Part shown: piece after piece, positions 8,733-18,212 of the stretch
Position numbering within the stretch: the stretch's first letter is position 1
How the letters are laid out: every line of letters begins with the position of its first letter
DNA from: Roseibium aggregatum IAM 12614
GTDB taxonomy: Bacteria; Pseudomonadota; Alphaproteobacteria; Rhizobiales; Stappiaceae
Assembly (NCBI RefSeq): GCF_000168975.1
Contig: NZ_AAUW01000009.1
Coordinates: 62,001 to 126,000 of the forward strand
Direction: 5' to 3'
Length of the DNA: 64,000 bases
Translations under genes and position numbers: made by a program
The notes under the pieces: generated by a model
What the model was told of the DNA's origin: nothing
The model's input: the letters and a program-made list of their open reading frames with translations, nothing else
Databases searched by the model: none

Positions 8733-9830
8733 ATGATCGACACACCCTATTATTTGATCGACAAGGCGAAGCTGCTCCGCAACATGGAGAAGATCGCCTA
8801 TGTGCGCGAGAAGTCCGGCGCCAAGGCTCTGTTGGCGCTCAAGTGCTTCGCCACCTGGTGTGTTTTCGACTTCATGCGCGACTACATGGACGGCACCACC
8901 TCGTCCTCGTTGAATGAAGTCCGTCTGGGGCACGAGCGCTTCGGCAAGGAGACCCACGCCTACTCCGTGGCCTATGCCGACTACGAGATCGACGACGTGA
9001 TCTCCCACGCCGACAAGATCATCTTCAACTCCATCAGCCAGTTGGAGCGGTACGCCGACAAATCCGCTGGCATCGTGCGCGGTCTGCGTCTCAATCCGAT
9101 GGTCAGCTCGTCCAGCTTCGACCTTGCCGATCCCGCCCGGCCTTTCTCCCGCCTCGGCGAATGGGACGTTGCCAAGATCGAGAAGGTCATGGACCGGATC
9201 AGCGGTTTCATGATCCACAACAACTGCGAAAATGCCGATTTTTCCCTGTTCGACCGTATGCTCGGCGATATCGAGACAAAATTCGGTGCCCTTCTGCACC
9301 GGGCGGAATGGGTCAGCCTTGGCGGCGGCATCCATTTCACGGGGGACGATTATCCGCTCGACCTTTTTGCCGACCGCCTGAAGGCTTTCTCTGAAAACTA
9401 TGGTGTTCAGGTCTACCTGGAGCCGGGCGAAGCGTCGATCACCCGGTCGACAACGCTGGAAACCACGGTCCTCGACACGCTGTTCAACGGCAAGAACCTC
9501 GCCATCGTCGATGCCTCCATCGAGGCGCATATGCTTGACCTCCTGATCTACCGGGAAACCGCCAAGGTGGCGCCGAACGAAGGTCCACACAGTTACATGA
9601 TCTGCGGAAAGTCCTGCCTTGCCGGCGACATATTCGGCGAATTCAACTTCCCTGCCGAGCTCAAGACCGGTGACCGGGTTTCCATTCAGGATGCGGCGGG
9701 TTACACGATGGTCAAGAAAAACTGGTTTAATGGCGTGAAAATGCCCGCGATTGCGGTCAAGGAAGTGGACGGAACAGTCCGCGTTGTTCGTGAGTTTTCG
9801 TACCAGGACTACGAGCAAAGTCTGTCTTGA
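8733..9830 (+). CDS. nspC: Carboxynorspermidine/carboxyspermidine decarboxylase
   Basis: A 365-residue PLP enzyme of the alanine-racemase-fold decarboxylases. It starts MIDTPYYLIDKAKLLRN as family members do, with the PLP lysine (Lys37) in ALLALKCFATW. The glycine-rich phosphate-binding segment SLGGGIHFTG and the EPGEA motif follow; the C-terminal ICGKSCLAGD supplies the cysteine that pairs across the dimer. It removes CO2 from carboxyspermidine to give spermidine in the cytoplasm. The ATG at 8733 matches the family start, although the ribosome site is weak. The partner dehydrogenase gene follows 49 bases later. In Alphaproteobacteria this route replaces the SpeD/SpeE pathway. Confidence 0.9.
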   Translation: MIDTPYYLIDKAKLLRNMEKIAYVREKSGAKALLALKCFATWCVFDFMRDYMDGTTSSSLNEVRLGHERFGKETHAYSVAYADYEIDDVISHADKIIFNSISQLERYADKSAGIVRGLRLNPMVSSSSFDLADPARPFSRLGEWDVAKIEKVMDRISGFMIHNNCENADFSLFDRMLGDIETKFGALLHRAEWVSLGGGIHFTGDDYPLDLFADRLKAFSENYGVQVYLEPGEASITRSTTLETTVLDTLFNGKNLAIVDASIEAHMLDLLIYRETAKVAPNEGPHSYMICGKSCLAGDIFGEFNFPAELKTGDRVSIQDAAGYTMVKKNWFNGVKMPAIAVKEVDGTVRVVREFSYQDYEQSLS

Positions 9831-9879
9831 GACTTGAACCCTTAACACCCCAAAGGTCCAAGGAAGGTATCTTTATCAA

Positions 9880-11118
9880 ATGAAAAAGACTGTTCTCATC
9901 ATCGGCGCCGGAGGTGTCGCTCAGGTGGTGGCGCATAAGTGCGCACAGAACAACGATGTTCTCGGCGATATTCATATTGCCTCGCGCACCAAGTCCAAAT
10001 GCGACGACATCATCGCAACCGTGCATGCCAAGAAGGCCCTGAAGCAGCCGGGTGTTCTGGAAGGACATGAACTCAACGCGCTGGACGTTGCCGCCACCAG
10101 TGCGCTGATCCGCAAGACCGGCGCGCAGATCGTCATCAACGTCGGCACCGCCTTTTTGAATATGTCCGTGCTCAGCGCCTGTCTGGAGACGGGCGCGGCC
10201 TATATCGACACCGCCATTCACGAAGAACCGGGCAAGATCTGCGAAACGCCGCCCTGGTATGCGAACTACGAATGGAAACGCGCCGAAGAGTGCGCTGCCA
10301 AGGGCGTTACCGCCATTCTGGGCGCCGGTTTCGACCCGGGTGTGGTCAACGCCTATGCCCGCCTTGCCAAGGACGACTATCTCGACAAGGTGACCGACGT
10401 CGACATCGTCGACATCAACGCCGGCAGCCACCAGCGCTATTTCGCCACCAACTTCGACCCGGAAATCAACTTCCGGGAATTCACTGGCACGGTCTATTCC
10501 TGGCAGGATGGCAAGTGGCAGGAAAACCGGATGTTCGAGATCGGCAAGGAATACGACCTGCCGGTGGTCGGCAAGCGCATGGCCTATCTGTGCGGCCATG
10601 ACGAAGTCCATTCCCTTGCAAAGAACATGGACGGCGCGGACGTCCGCTTCTGGATGGGCTTCGGCGAGCATTACATCAACGTCTTCACCGTCCTGAAGAA
10701 CATCGGCCTTCTGTCCGAACAGCCGGTCAGGACGGCCGAAGGGCAGGAAGTCGTGCCGCTGAAGGTGGTCAAGGCGTGTCTTCCGGACCCGTCTTCGCTG
10801 GCGCCTGAATACACCGGCAAGACCTGCATCGGCGACTTCGTCAAGGGCACGAAGGACGGCAAGGACCACGAGGTCTTCATCTACAACGTGGCAGACCACA
10901 AGGAAGCTTATGAGGAAGTCGGCAGCCAGGGCATCTCCTACACCGCCGGTGTGCCGCCCGTCGCAGCCGCCATGCTGATCGCGACCGGCGAATGGGACGT
11001 GAAGAAGATGGCCAACGTGGAAGAACTGCCGCCGCACCCCTTCCTCGCCATCCTCAACCGCATCGGCCTGCCGACCCGCATCAAGGACGCCGACGGCGAC
11101 CGCGCCCTGGAATTCTAG
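9880..11118 (+). CDS. Carboxynorspermidine/carboxyspermidine dehydrogenase (synthase)
   Basis: A 412-residue saccharopine-dehydrogenase-fold enzyme. The N-terminus VLIIGAGGVAQVVAHKCAQN is the NADPH-binding Rossmann motif; later ILGAGFDPGVVNAYAR and DINAGSHQRYFATNFDPEIN are typical of carboxynorspermidine synthases. It reductively couples putrescine (or diaminopropane) with aspartate semialdehyde. The product feeds the decarboxylase just upstream, so the two genes form a complete route to spermidine. A terminator follows at 11150. Confidence 0.9.
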   Translation: MKKTVLIIGAGGVAQVVAHKCAQNNDVLGDIHIASRTKSKCDDIIATVHAKKALKQPGVLEGHELNALDVAATSALIRKTGAQIVINVGTAFLNMSVLSACLETGAAYIDTAIHEEPGKICETPPWYANYEWKRAEECAAKGVTAILGAGFDPGVVNAYARLAKDDYLDKVTDVDIVDINAGSHQRYFATNFDPEINFREFTGTVYSWQDGKWQENRMFEIGKEYDLPVVGKRMAYLCGHDEVHSLAKNMDGADVRFWMGFGEHYINVFTVLKNIGLLSEQPVRTAEGQEVVPLKVVKACLPDPSSLAPEYTGKTCIGDFVKGTKDGKDHEVFIYNVADHKEAYEEVGSQGISYTAGVPPVAAAMLIATGEWDVKKMANVEELPPHPFLAILNRIGLPTRIKDADGDRALEF

Positions 11119-11149
11119 GTCCCGGCCTTTTCCAGCTGATCAACCTGCG

Positions 11150-11183
11150 CAGCCCCGGTTACAACCGGGGCTGTTTGCTTTTC
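11150..11183 (+). terminator. Terminator after the polyamine genes
   Basis: The stem CAGCCCCGG (11150-11158) pairs with CCGGGGCTG (11165-11173) and is followed by TTTGCTTTTC. It lies about 30 bases after the dehydrogenase stop. Confidence 0.8.
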
Positions 11184-11479
11184 AGTCAACAGCAAACGGG
11201 CAGCGAAGTGCCCTCAGGCCTCGCCCACAAACAGAAAGCCTCCGTTACCCGCCACCAAAATTGTTACCTGCCTGCCCAAGCCGGTCGTCTGAGCGCCCGG
11301 CGTGGTCGCTTTGAAAGTCAGTGGAGAAGGATATTCACAGGCATGCAACAGCGTCCAACTCGGTGAGCCTGCAGCCGACGGCAGATCATGGCTCTGAAAT
11401 TCAGTGCCCGACCTGAGACATAGGTTACAGACCGTTCCGGACACATAGGTAACACTTTTCGTTTTTGCGGGAGGTGTCG
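11184..11479. other. Boundary between backbone and insertion-sequence-rich region
   Basis: About 300 bases with no gene I can support. The last 60 bases contain two similar ACATAGGT-type segments (about 11418 and 11442) just ahead of a transposase start, which look like the left end of an IS481-type element. Confidence 0.35.
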
Positions 11480-11710
11480 ATGCCGTGGAAAGAGGTGTCC
11501 GTCATGGAGGAACGTCTTCGCTTCATCGCCCGTCTTCTGGATGGGGAAGGCATGAGTGCGGTGTGCCGTGAGTTCGGCATCTCGCGCAAGACCGGCTACA
11601 AGATCTGGGATCGCTACCGGCAGGACGGCCTGGAAGCACTTTGCGACCGGTCCCGCCGTCCGGTGCGCGTCTGGGCGGTTTTCGCCGCTGTTTCTATTTA
11701 CTCGCCATGA
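11480..11710 (+). pseudogene. Truncated IS481-type transposase (N-terminal helix-turn-helix only)
   Basis: The frame begins MPWKEVSVMEERLRFIARLL and continues through CREFGISRKTGYKIWDRYRQ and ALCDRSRRPVR, the N-terminal helix-turn-helix of a widespread IS481-family transposase. After about 68 residues the sequence changes abruptly to an unrelated tail and stops. The whole DDE catalytic domain is missing. A GGGAGGTG ribosome site precedes the start. It marks an old insertion next to the integrase pseudogene. Confidence 0.75.
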
Positions 11711-12092
11711 CACGCTAAGTCACTACGTAGAGTAGATTTTTCTAGATCAACACACCGAAGTCAGTATCCGGGAACGCGTCTTAATTTCCGTCCGGGTGCT
11801 TCCGTGGTGCTTCCGTAAGAGTGCCTCCGGGACCACTCTAGTTCAGGAGAAATGACGTGCCAAAACTGACCAAGCGCATTGTCGACCAGGCAGAAACGGG
11901 CAAAGCCGACTACTTCATTTGGGACGACGACCTCCAAGGCTTTCGCCTCCGGGTCTTCACCTCCGGCAGACTGAGCTATGTCGTTCAGTACCGCGCCAAG
12001 GGGCGCACCCGCCGGTTCACCATCGGCCCGCTTGGTGTCTGGACTCCCGAGACTGCCCGCAAGGAAGCCCGCGTGTTGCTTGGGCGTGATGA

Positions 12093-13436
12093 TGTAGACG
12101 CCCACCGCTGGCTCTGATGTGGGAAGGTGGGATTTTCTCGATCCTACAGGAGGCGTCAATGTCTGAAGTTCACACAATCGGTCTTGATCTTGCGAAGTCT
12201 GTTTTCCAGGCCCACGGAGCTGATGGATCAGGTGAGGTTGTTTTTCGCAAGCGACTGCGTCGGAAACAGGTTTTGGCTTTTTTCGCTGATCAGCCGCGCT
12301 GTTTGGTTGCGATGGAGGCTTGCGGTAGCGCCCATTACTGGGGGCGTGAGCTTGCTCGGCTCGGCCATAAAGTGAAGTTGATACCACCAATCTACGTAAA
12401 GCCGTTCGTAAAGCGCCAAAAGAACGATGCTGCGGATGCCGAAGCGATCTGTGAAGCTGCCAACCGCCCGACAATGCGCTTTGTGCCGGTGAAGAGTGAA
12501 GAACGTCAGGGCATTGCGGTTTTGTTACGCACGCGAGAAATACTGATCCGACAGCGCACACAGACCATCAATGCATTGCGCGGTCATTTGGCGGAGTTTG
12601 GCGTGATTGTTCCAAAAGGCGCAAGCAATGTTGCAAAGTTGATTGAGCGTATTGCCTCTCCTGAAATCTCTCTTCCCGAGGTGGCACGAGCAGCCCTGAG
12701 TTATTTAACAGACAGCTTGTTGCGATTGGAAGATCAGGTGCGGGAACTGGATCGTGAGATTGCCGGTCTCGCCAGGGCGAATGAAACGGCGCGGCGGTTG
12801 ATGACAATTCCTGGAATTGGCCCTTTGATTGCCGTTGCCATGGTGGCCCTGGCTCCTCCGCCAGAAACTTTCCGGCGCGGACGAGACTTTGCAGCTTGGT
12901 TAGGACTGACTCCGAGGCAAAATTCGACAGGTGGGAAACAGAGGCTGGGGGCCACGACAAAGATGGGAGAGCGCTCCCTGCGTCGTCTCCTGATTATTGG
13001 TGCAAACAGTGTGGTCATGTGGCGCTCAAAGAAAGGAGCTGCGCCGGGAACATGGCTTGAGGGGATGCTTGCGCGCAAGCCAGCCATGCTGGTGAGAGTG
13101 GCGCAGGCGAACAAGATGGCACGTATTGTCTGGGCGATCATGTCAGGCAATCAGACATACCAGGCTCCGGTCGCTCAAGCATAATAAAGCAAGCGACTGC
13201 GGAGACGGCGGCGCAAGAGAGGTCTTTGGAAGTTTGGCACAACAATCATGGGATGGGGTCGGGGAAACCAGTTTGCGACACAGTGCCTTTGAGCACGTGG
13301 GCTTGATTTGGACTCGACCTTCGAACACCATACGGGCCAGCGGCAGTTGAAAGGCCGCATTACAGGCCGGACACATGTCAGAACCCGACTGTGCCAGAAA
13401 AATCCAAAATTTTCTCTTGCAATTCGGGCGTCTACA
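12093..13436 (+). mobile_element. IS110 family (IS1111 group) insertion sequence
   Basis: The element is bounded by an 11-bp perfect inverted repeat, TGTAGACGCCC at 12093-12103 and GGGCGTCTACA at 13426-13436, close to the points where integrase homology stops (12092) and resumes (13437). IS1111-group elements carry such subterminal repeats and usually leave no long target duplication; I see none. It holds one transposase gene and about 240 non-coding bases after it. The true tips may lie a few bases outside the repeats. Confidence 0.8.
12159..13184 (+). CDS. IS110/IS1111-type DEDD transposase
   Basis: A 341-residue transposase. The N-terminal RuvC-like domain starts IGLDLAKSVFQAHGADGSG and includes KNDAADAEAICEAA, which carry acidic residues of the DEDD site. 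The C-terminal domain has MTIPGIGPLIAVAMVALA and FAAWLGLTPRQNSTGGKQRLG, the conserved IS110 'transposase 20' region. ACAGGAGG just upstream supports the ATG at 12159. The frame is intact, so the element may still be active. Confidence 0.93.
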   Translation: MSEVHTIGLDLAKSVFQAHGADGSGEVVFRKRLRRKQVLAFFADQPRCLVAMEACGSAHYWGRELARLGHKVKLIPPIYVKPFVKRQKNDAADAEAICEAANRPTMRFVPVKSEERQGIAVLLRTREILIRQRTQTINALRGHLAEFGVIVPKGASNVAKLIERIASPEISLPEVARAALSYLTDSLLRLEDQVRELDREIAGLARANETARRLMTIPGIGPLIAVAMVALAPPPETFRRGRDFAAWLGLTPRQNSTGGKQRLGATTKMGERSLRRLLIIGANSVVMWRSKKGAAPGTWLEGMLARKPAMLVRVAQANKMARIVWAIMSGNQTYQAPVAQA

Positions 13437-14085
13437 CATGTCGCACTGGGCGAAAACCCGGCTGAGGAGCGTGAACTCGATCACAAGGCGATCTCTGTCA
13501 AGGAGCTCTGCCAGCGTTATATAGAGGATGCCAAGGCAGGGCTCATCCTCGGAAAGAAGTGCCGCCCGAAAAATGAATCGACGATCTACACCGACGAGGG
13601 ACGGATCAAACGTCAATTTGTCCCTCTGCTTGGAACACGCTGGGTCAAGGATCTGACATCCGCGGATATCACGCGCTTCATGCCTGAGTTGCTTCCGGTA
13701 GGACGAAGATGACCGAGAAAACCGGAAAGCATGGCAAAACGATCGTGCGGGGTGGCGTAGGTACGGGGACGCGGACGTTGGGGCTGCTTGGTGCCATTCT
13801 TACCTATGCGCGCGAGAATGGAATTATCGAGACCAACCCGGCGCATGGAATTCGCAAGGCCGCCGACCAGAAGCTCAACCGCAGGCTTTCTGAAGATGAA
13901 TACAGGCTACTCGGTCAATTGCTTAGTGATGCCGACCGGGACGATCAGCTCACGACTGCTGCCGCAATGGTTCGCGCTCTTGCGCTCACAGGCTGCCGGC
14001 GAGGGGAGATAATCAATCTCGACTGGCGGGAAGTCGATGTCTCTAACAGCTGCCTGCGGCTACGTGACAGCAAGGAGGGAGCGTC

Positions 14086-14093
14086 TGTTCGTC
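14086..14093. repeat. Left 8-bp target-site duplication of IS66
   Basis: TGTTCGTC, identical to the copy at 16570-16577. Confidence 0.9.
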
Positions 14094-14121
14094 GTAAGCG
14101 CCGTCTGCGGCCCACCGGTTT

Positions 14122-15672
14122 TCAGCTTGACGGGGTGAAGTTCCACGGCAGGAGTTCGTCGATCCTGCTTTTCGGATGACCGCCGGCAATGGCCTCGAGG
14201 GTCGTCTTGAGATAGGCGAAGGGCTCGACGTTGTTGATTTTCGCGGTCTCGATGAGGGATGCGATGCGGCCCCAGGTGCGGCCGCCCTCGTCATGACCGG
14301 CGAACAAGGCGTTCTTCCTGTTCAGTGCGATTGGCCGGATCAAATTCTCGACACTGTTGCTATCGATCTCGACACGGCCGTCGTGGAGGAAGGTCTGCAA
14401 ACCGTCCCAGTGACGATGGATGTAGGCAAGCTTCTCGCCGAGATGGGACTTGGCGGATACCTGGAGGCGTTGCTCTTGCAGCCATTGTCCGAAGGCGGCG
14501 ACCAGAGGCGCGGTGCGGGCCTGCCTTGCCGAGAGCCGCTGCCCGGGCGCCGTGCCACGGATATCAGCCTCGACTCTGTAGAACTCAGCGATCCGGCGCA
14601 AGCCTTCGGCGGCGATCTCGGAGCCATCGCGGTCGAACACTTCCTTCAGTTTCCGCCGTGCGTGGGCCCAGCAATGGGCCACGCGGATCGGATCGCCGCC
14701 CTTGCGGGACGAGCGCGTCAGGCAGTTGTAGCCCTGGTAGCCGTCGAGTTGCAGGCTCCCGTCAAAGCCACGAAGGATTTTCTCCGCGTTCTCTCCGCGG
14801 CGGTCAGGCGCATAGAAGAAGACCACGCCGGGTGGATCGTCCCCACCCCAGGCGCGGTCGTCTCGGGCCAAGGCCCATAGATATCCGGTTTTCGTCTTGC
14901 CGCGGCCCGGATCCAGCACCGGCGCCGTGGTCTCGTCCATGAACAGCTTGGTCGACATCTTCAGATGCTCGGCCAGCCGGTCAACGACGGGTGCGAGGTG
15001 GAACGCGGCGGTACCGACCCAATCCGCCAGCGTGCTCCGATGGATATCGACGCCCGACCGGGCAAGGATCTGGTTCTGCCGGTGCAGGGGCAAATGGTCC
15101 GCGTACTTGGCAACCAGAACATGCGCAATGGCCCCTTCCGTCGGCAGGCCGCCCTCGATGAGATGCGCCGGTGCCGGCATCTGGGTGACGCCGTCGGTAC
15201 AGGCGCGGCAGGCGTATTTGGGGCGGACGGTAACGATCACGCGCAGCTGTGCGGGCACGATATCCAGCCGCTCCGTGCGATCCTCGCCGATCTTGTGCAT
15301 CACCCCGCAACCGCAGGGACACTCAAGACTGTCAGGCTCGATCAAACGCTCGATGCGGGGAAGGTCCTTCGGCAGGTTGCCCCGATTGCGACGGGCAGGA
15401 CGGCGAGTTCTGCCCTCGGAAGGGCGCTGCTCGTCCTGGCTCTCTTCGACCTCGGCGATGGCAGTCTCGAGGTCTTCGAAGGCCAATTGCCGTTCATCTT
15501 CGCTGAGCTTTTCCGACCTTTTGCCGTGAACCGCGTGGTTCAACTCCGCGACCAGGTGCTCCAGGCGCCTGTTGATCTCCTTGAGCGCATCCCTTTCGCG
15601 CAGGAGCGCGGCGACAGCATCACGCTGGTCAGCGGGGATCGCGGAAAGATCGATGGCGACAGTGGCAGGCAT
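14122..15672 (-). CDS. tnpC: IS66 transposase TnpC
   Basis: A 516-residue transposase. A coiled N-terminal part (ALKEINRRLEHLVAELNHAV) is followed by a zinc-finger-like CPCGCG region and the DDE domain: FMDETTAPVLDPGRGKTKTG, LDGYQGYNCL and VENLIRPIALNRKNALFAGHDEGG. It is full length for the family and lies 54 bases after tnpB. Confidence 0.95.
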   Translation of the reverse strand: MPATVAIDLSAIPADQRDAVAALLRERDALKEINRRLEHLVAELNHAVHGKRSEKLSEDERQLAFEDLETAIAEVEESQDEQRPSEGRTRRPARRNRGNLPKDLPRIERLIEPDSLECPCGCGVMHKIGEDRTERLDIVPAQLRVIVTVRPKYACRACTDGVTQMPAPAHLIEGGLPTEGAIAHVLVAKYADHLPLHRQNQILARSGVDIHRSTLADWVGTAAFHLAPVVDRLAEHLKMSTKLFMDETTAPVLDPGRGKTKTGYLWALARDDRAWGGDDPPGVVFFYAPDRRGENAEKILRGFDGSLQLDGYQGYNCLTRSSRKGGDPIRVAHCWAHARRKLKEVFDRDGSEIAAEGLRRIAEFYRVEADIRGTAPGQRLSARQARTAPLVAAFGQWLQEQRLQVSAKSHLGEKLAYIHRHWDGLQTFLHDGRVEIDSNSVENLIRPIALNRKNALFAGHDEGGRTWGRIASLIETAKINNVEPFAYLKTTLEAIAGGHPKSRIDELLPWNFTPSS

Positions 15673-15726
15673 GGGCTGACAATAGCCCGGGGCGGCTGCG
15701 GATGCCCGCCATTTCCGGCACCTGAT

Positions 15727-16080
15727 TCATTCTGCCGCAGCCGGAGAACGAGCCTCCAATGCCTTCACCTTGCGCCAGTCCAGGCCCGAGAACAGCGCCT
15801 CGAACTGGGCATGGTTCAGCGACATCATACCATCCCGAACGGCGGGCCAGGTGAAGGTCGTATCTTCCAGCCGCTTGTAAGCCATGACCAGGCCGGTGCC
15901 GTCAAAATACAGGAGCTTCAAGCGGTCGGCTCGCCTGGACCGGAACACAAAAACCGTGCCGGTGAACGGGTCCTTGCGCAAAACGGACTGGACCAGGGCG
16001 CTTAGCCCATCATTTCCTTTTCTGAAGTCGACTGGCTTTGTCGCCACCAGGATACGCACCCGGTTCGAGGGGAAAATCAT
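15727..16080 (-). CDS. tnpB: IS66 accessory protein TnpB
   Basis: A 117-residue protein starting MIFPSNRVRILVATKPVDFRKG, with the conserved FVFRSRRADRLKLLYFDGTGL. It is the IS66 'Orf2' protein, needed for transposition in studied members. Its start overlaps the end of tnpA by 4 bases (ATGA), indicating translational coupling. Confidence 0.95.
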   Translation of the reverse strand: MIFPSNRVRILVATKPVDFRKGNDGLSALVQSVLRKDPFTGTVFVFRSRRADRLKLLYFDGTGLVMAYKRLEDTTFTWPAVRDGMMSLNHAQFEALFSGLDWRKVKALEARSPAAAE

Positions 16081-16460
16081 GATCCACGCCCAAGAGCGCG
16101 CACGATCCCAGCAATCCTGTCCGGGCTCACGGAAGCTTCCAGCCGGATTATGGTTCCGCCGTAAATGATCTCCACCGCGGCCAGCGGCTTCGCATCCTCT
16201 TCAACGGGCGCCGGAGACGGTTCCAGAACGGCCGGTACAAACTCCGCTCCCGGAAGATCCGGCACCACAAGTTTGCCCTCCCGCGCCAAACGCCGCCATG
16301 CCGAGAGATGGTTGGGCTTCATGCCGACACGCCGGGCGACCTCGTTCACTGTCACCCCGGGAAGATAGGTCTCCGCGACAAGCTGCCCCTTCACTTCATT
16401 GGGCCAACGGCGCATTCCCGTGTCGCGCGGCAAAATCTCATAACCGCATACGGACTCCAT
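16077..16460 (-). CDS. tnpA: IS66 accessory protein TnpA
   Basis: A helix-turn-helix protein of about 127 residues from the ATG at 16460 (MESVCGYEILPRDTGMRRWP), which matches the usual family start better than the longer frame beginning at 16532. The DNA-binding segment is TVNEVARRVGMKPNHLSAWRR. It is the first gene of the tnpABC set. Confidence 0.85.
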   Translation of the reverse strand: MESVCGYEILPRDTGMRRWPNEVKGQLVAETYLPGVTVNEVARRVGMKPNHLSAWRRLAREGKLVVPDLPGAEFVPAVLEPSPAPVEEDAKPLAAVEIIYGGTIIRLEASVSPDRIAGIVRALGRGS

Positions 16461-16569
16461 ATGGAGCTCTCTATGGACTCCCAAACCTGCCTCCATTCCC
16501 AAATCGACAATGGGTATGGATTCCAGCATCACGACGGGAGCGAACAGGTGGGGTCCAGCCGCCGCTTAC

Positions 16570-16577
16570 TGTTCGTC
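16570..16577. repeat. Right 8-bp target-site duplication of IS66
   Basis: TGTTCGTC, identical to the copy at 14086-14093. Confidence 0.9.
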
Positions 16578-17180
16578 CAATCGGATTGCCGATTGTTGAA
16601 CTCCTTGAGGCTCATCAGGCTAATGCGATTGCCGGTGCCGTGTTTGAAGGAACGGTCGAAGGAAAGCCTCTCGTTGGATTCCCCAAGCATTGGCGCAAAA
16701 TCCTAGGAGACTCGCCGCTTGCCGAGATCACGCCGCACGTCCTGCGCCACAGCTTTGCCAGGATCGCGAACGATCTCGGATTTACGGAGTCGACCATCGC
16801 GGCACTTCTAGGCCACGCGCAGAGTACAATCACCAGCCGCTATGTTCATTCGGTCGACACAGCGCTGATCATGGCGGCAGACACGGTTGCCGGCTACATA
16901 CAGGGCCTTCTGGAGGGAGTGCGGTTTACCAGAACGACCTATGCTCTGGATCGCCATGCTCGGGCAGCAGCAATGAACAGGACACTGGTGGAGCGCCTAG
17001 CCAGTAGTTAACGAGTCAGCAATCTTGAGAGATAGAACTAGAGGCACCTTTCTTGGATCGAACAATTGGCTCAAGCGTTTTATCGATCTTTTTTGGGCTC
17101 AAAGTACCCCTCCGGTGCGAGCCGTCTTGCTGGCGAAGGCTGAAGACTGCCAGTCCTAGTGGTAGCATTAGCTGTGAGCT

Positions 17181-18212
17181 CTCAACAGGTTGTCCATTCG
17201 GACCTGACCGAGGAGACTGGAGTTACCACGCTTCAGCACTCACGGGAGGGTCCGAATGAACATCCACAAGAATGCCCGTCTGACGCCGCTGCGTCGAGAG
17301 GAGATGGCTCTGGCAGTGATCGAGGACGGTCTTTCCAAAGCCCGGGTGGCGCGGATCTACGGCGTGTCGGCCAAGATCGTTTCCCGGTGGGTCGAACGCT
17401 ACAAGGTGGAAGGTCCCGCTGGTATGGCCGACCGCTCCTCGCGGCCAGACCGGATGCCCGCAGCAACCGATCCGCTCATCTGTGAACGCATCATCGCCCT
17501 GCGCCGCCAACGCTGGACAGGCAAGCACATCGCTCGAGAGGTCGGCGTGTCACCGGCCACCGTCAGCCGGGTGCTGCGGCGGGCAGGCCTCTCGCGGCTG
17601 AAGGACCTCGACCCGGCCGAACCGGTGCGCCGTTATGAACGCCAGTATCCGGGCGAACTAATCCACATCGACATCAAGAAACTCGGCCGGTTCGATCGCG
17701 TTGGCCACCGCATCACCGGCGATCGCACCGGCCAGTCCAACAGCCGCGGCGTGGGTTGGGAGTTCGTCCATGTCTGCATCGACGATGCCTCGCGCATCGC
17801 CTTCAGCCAGATCTTGCCCGACGAGAAGAAAGAGAGCGCCATCGCTTTCCTGCGCGCCGCGCTCGCCTATTACGAGAGCCTGGGCGCCACCGTCACCTGC
17901 GTCATGACCGACAACGGCGCATGCTACAAATCGAAAGCCTTCGCAAAAGCCTGCCGCGATCTCGGCCTCAAGCACATCCGCACCCGACCCTATACGCCCA
18001 GGACAAACGGCAAGGCCGAACGCTTCATACAGACGGCCCTGCGCGAATGGGGTTATGCCGTCTCCTATCCAACGTCAAACGACAGGGCAGAGCAGTTGCC
18101 CGTCTGGCTGCACCGCTACAATTGGCACCGACCGCACGGCAGTCTAAAATCGAAAACGCCGATCAGTCGACTCGACATGACCAGGGACAACCTGTTGAGG
18201 CTCCACAACTAG
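17181..18212 (+). mobile_element. IS481 family insertion sequence
   Basis: A 15-bp inverted repeat, CTCAACAGGTTGTCC at 17181-17195 and its complement at 18185-18199, brackets an intact transposase gene. The right repeat lies inside the last codons of the gene, as is common when an element ends just after its stop codon. Exact tips and target duplication could not be fixed by eye. Confidence 0.75.
17256..18212 (+). CDS. IS481-type DDE transposase
   Basis: A 318-residue transposase. It starts with helix-turn-helix domains (ALAVIEDGLSKARVARIYGV, then IAREVGVSPATVSRVLRR). The integrase catalytic core has Asp in LIHIDIKKLG, Asp in CVMTDNGACYKSKAF and Glu in NGKAERFIQTALREWGY, giving a complete DDE set, and ends with the HRYNWHRPHGSL motif. 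GGGAGGG upstream supports the ATG at 17256. It is a different subtype from the truncated copy at 11480. Confidence 0.93.
   Translation: MNIHKNARLTPLRREEMALAVIEDGLSKARVARIYGVSAKIVSRWVERYKVEGPAGMADRSSRPDRMPAATDPLICERIIALRRQRWTGKHIAREVGVSPATVSRVLRRAGLSRLKDLDPAEPVRRYERQYPGELIHIDIKKLGRFDRVGHRITGDRTGQSNSRGVGWEFVHVCIDDASRIAFSQILPDEKKESAIAFLRAALAYYESLGATVTCVMTDNGACYKSKAFAKACRDLGLKHIRTRPYTPRTNGKAERFIQTALREWGYAVSYPTSNDRAEQLPVWLHRYNWHRPHGSLKSKTPISRLDMTRDNLLRLHN

Larger units (their letters stand above)
14094..16569 (-). mobile_element. Complete IS66 family insertion sequence with 8-bp target duplication
   Basis: The tips are an imperfect inverted repeat beginning GTAAGCG at 14094 and ending CGCTTAC at 16569. 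Both sides carry the same 8 bases, TGTTCGTC (14086-14093 and 16570-16577), the duplication length expected for IS66. It encodes TnpA, TnpB and TnpC on the minus strand and interrupts the integrase gene. Perfect target repeats and intact genes point to a fairly recent insertion. Confidence 0.95.
11857..17011 (+). pseudogene. Tyrosine integrase interrupted by two insertion sequences and a frameshift
   Basis: Three segments make one integrase of the DUF4102/P4 type. Segment 1 (11857-12092, GTG start after AGGAGA) is the arm-binding domain, MPKLTKRIVDQAETGKAD onward. Segment 2 (about 13437-14093) has the core-binding region (GENPAEERELDHKAISVKEL) and the first catalytic Arg in LTGCRRGEI; it also carries a frameshift near 13690-13712. 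Segment 3 (16578-17011) has HVLRHSFARI and LLGHAQSTITSRYVH with the nucleophile Tyr. Removing the IS66 element and one target repeat joins segments 2 and 3 in frame as SKEGASVRPIGLPIVE. It cannot produce an active enzyme now. Confidence 0.9.

Noticed and set aside
8562..11037. Minus-strand frames opposite the polyamine genes
   Set aside because: The plus-strand enzymes are clear family members; the antisense frames have no ribosome site or recognisable domain.
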